Origin: Streptomyces sp. NBC_01707
GTDB lineage: Bacteria > Actinomycetota > Actinomycetes > Streptomycetales > Streptomycetaceae
NCBI RefSeq assembly: GCF_041438805.1
Contig: NZ_CP109190.1
Coordinates: forward strand, 7,874,001-7,938,000
DNA length: 64,000 nucleotides
Reading direction: 5' to 3'
Under the pieces are notes generated by a model. That model was not told the origin of the DNA and ran no database searches. It saw only the letters and a list, made by a program, of their open reading frames with translations. Shown piece by piece: positions 63,742 to 64,000 of this stretch (its first letter is position 1; each line of letters begins with the position of its first letter). Both the position numbers and the translations under genes were made by a program.

Positions 63742-64000
63742 ATGTCCGGCCACTCTAAATGGGCTACGACGAAGCACAAGAAGGCCGTGATTGACGCCAA
63801 GCGCGGCAAGCTCTTCGCGAAGCTGATCAAGAACATCGAGGTCGCGGCCCGCACCGGCGGTGTGGACCCCGAGGGCAACCCGACCCTCGTCGATGCGATC
63901 CAGAAGGCCAAGAAGAGCTCCGTCCCGAACAAGAACATCGACTCCGCGGTCAAGCGCGGTGGCGGTCTCGAAGCGGGCGGCGTCGACTACCAGACGATCA
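63742..64000 (+). CDS. YebC/PmpR-family protein, cut by window end
   Basis: The first 86 codons of a YebC-family gene: [20 protein letters not shown], then [16 protein letters not shown] and [19 protein letters not shown]. The family acts as transcription regulators or as ribosome-rescue-like translation factors at difficult motifs. AAGGAG lies 8 nt before ATG 63742. The gene continues beyond base 64000. In actinobacteria ruvCAB genes usually come next. Confidence 0.95.
   Translation, partial: MSGHSKWATTKHKKAVIDAKRGKLFAKLIKNIEVAARTGGVDPEGNPTLVDAIQKAKKSSVPNKNIDSAVKRGGGLEAGGVDYQTI

Overview
The window is high-GC chromosomal DNA from a Streptomyces. The evidence is third-position G/C bias, GTG/TTG starts, leaderless promoters, a near-canonical ssgB sporulation gene, and a phosphatidylinositol/PIM biosynthesis operon. 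From memory, unchecked, the gene order matches the S. coelicolor chromosome around ssgB, thrS and pdxST, read in the opposite direction. Most of it looks like conserved core chromosome. Two short stretches (19.2-19.8 kb and 22.0-22.9 kb) hold decayed gene fragments.

Layout. 0-0.9 kb: noncoding, with an 18-copy 7-bp tandem repeat. 0.9-3 kb: a TetR/MFS efflux pair behind a clear palindromic operator. 3.1-8 kb: an acyltransferase, a Tat-exported glycerophosphodiesterase, a sigma-like protein, a GNAT, two small membrane proteins and a HAD phosphatase. 8-11 kb: a methionine ABC importer (metN-metI-metQ) preceded by a 28-codon Cys/Met-containing leader ORF. 11-18.2 kb: corrin/siroheme genes (cobL-type CbiET, a large BluB-CobT fusion, a CysG-like SUMT). 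18.3-25 kb: an rRNA/tRNA methyltransferase, a secreted phospholipase C, gene remnants, a Ser/Thr kinase and small proteins. 25.4-28.3 kb: an APH-like protein, a zinc-ribbon protein and an OFA-type MFS with its tiny overlapping partner. 28.4-28.8 kb: a five-tRNA cluster (Gly, Cys, three Val-GAC). 29-31.8 kb: pabB-pabC and a double GNAT.

33-44.5 kb holds the main catabolic theme. It contains a LacI-family regulator, a CE7-type acetyl esterase and, beyond core genes (a CGNR protein, ssgB, a tRNA-Val), a five-gene cluster. That cluster encodes a lipoprotein, two permeases, a YesL-like DUF624 protein and a Tat-exported exo-rhamnogalacturonan-lyase-like protein. Matching CG-centred operator-like sequences sit just downstream of good promoters at both the lacI gene and the transporter cluster, suggesting one pectin-side-chain (rhamnogalacturonan) regulon. 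No ABC ATPase is present, so a shared MsiK-type ATPase is expected.

44.5-64 kb: a large polytopic membrane protein, an SRPBCC protein, a second identical tRNA-Val(CAC), a 3'-5' exonuclease, a DUF4365 nuclease-like protein overlapping an unrecognised partner gene, thrS, a K+ channel-like protein, a HIT protein, a large uncharacterised membrane protein, an EF-G-like GTPase, the operon pgsA-acyltransferase-pimA, a LemA-like protein, pdxS-pdxT, and the 5' part of a yebC-type gene cut by the window end.

The observations most worth following are the inferred LacI/rhamnogalacturonan regulon, the metNIQ leader peptide, the overlapping DUF4365/partner pair, and the BluB-CobT fusion with a ~500-residue low-complexity N-terminus.
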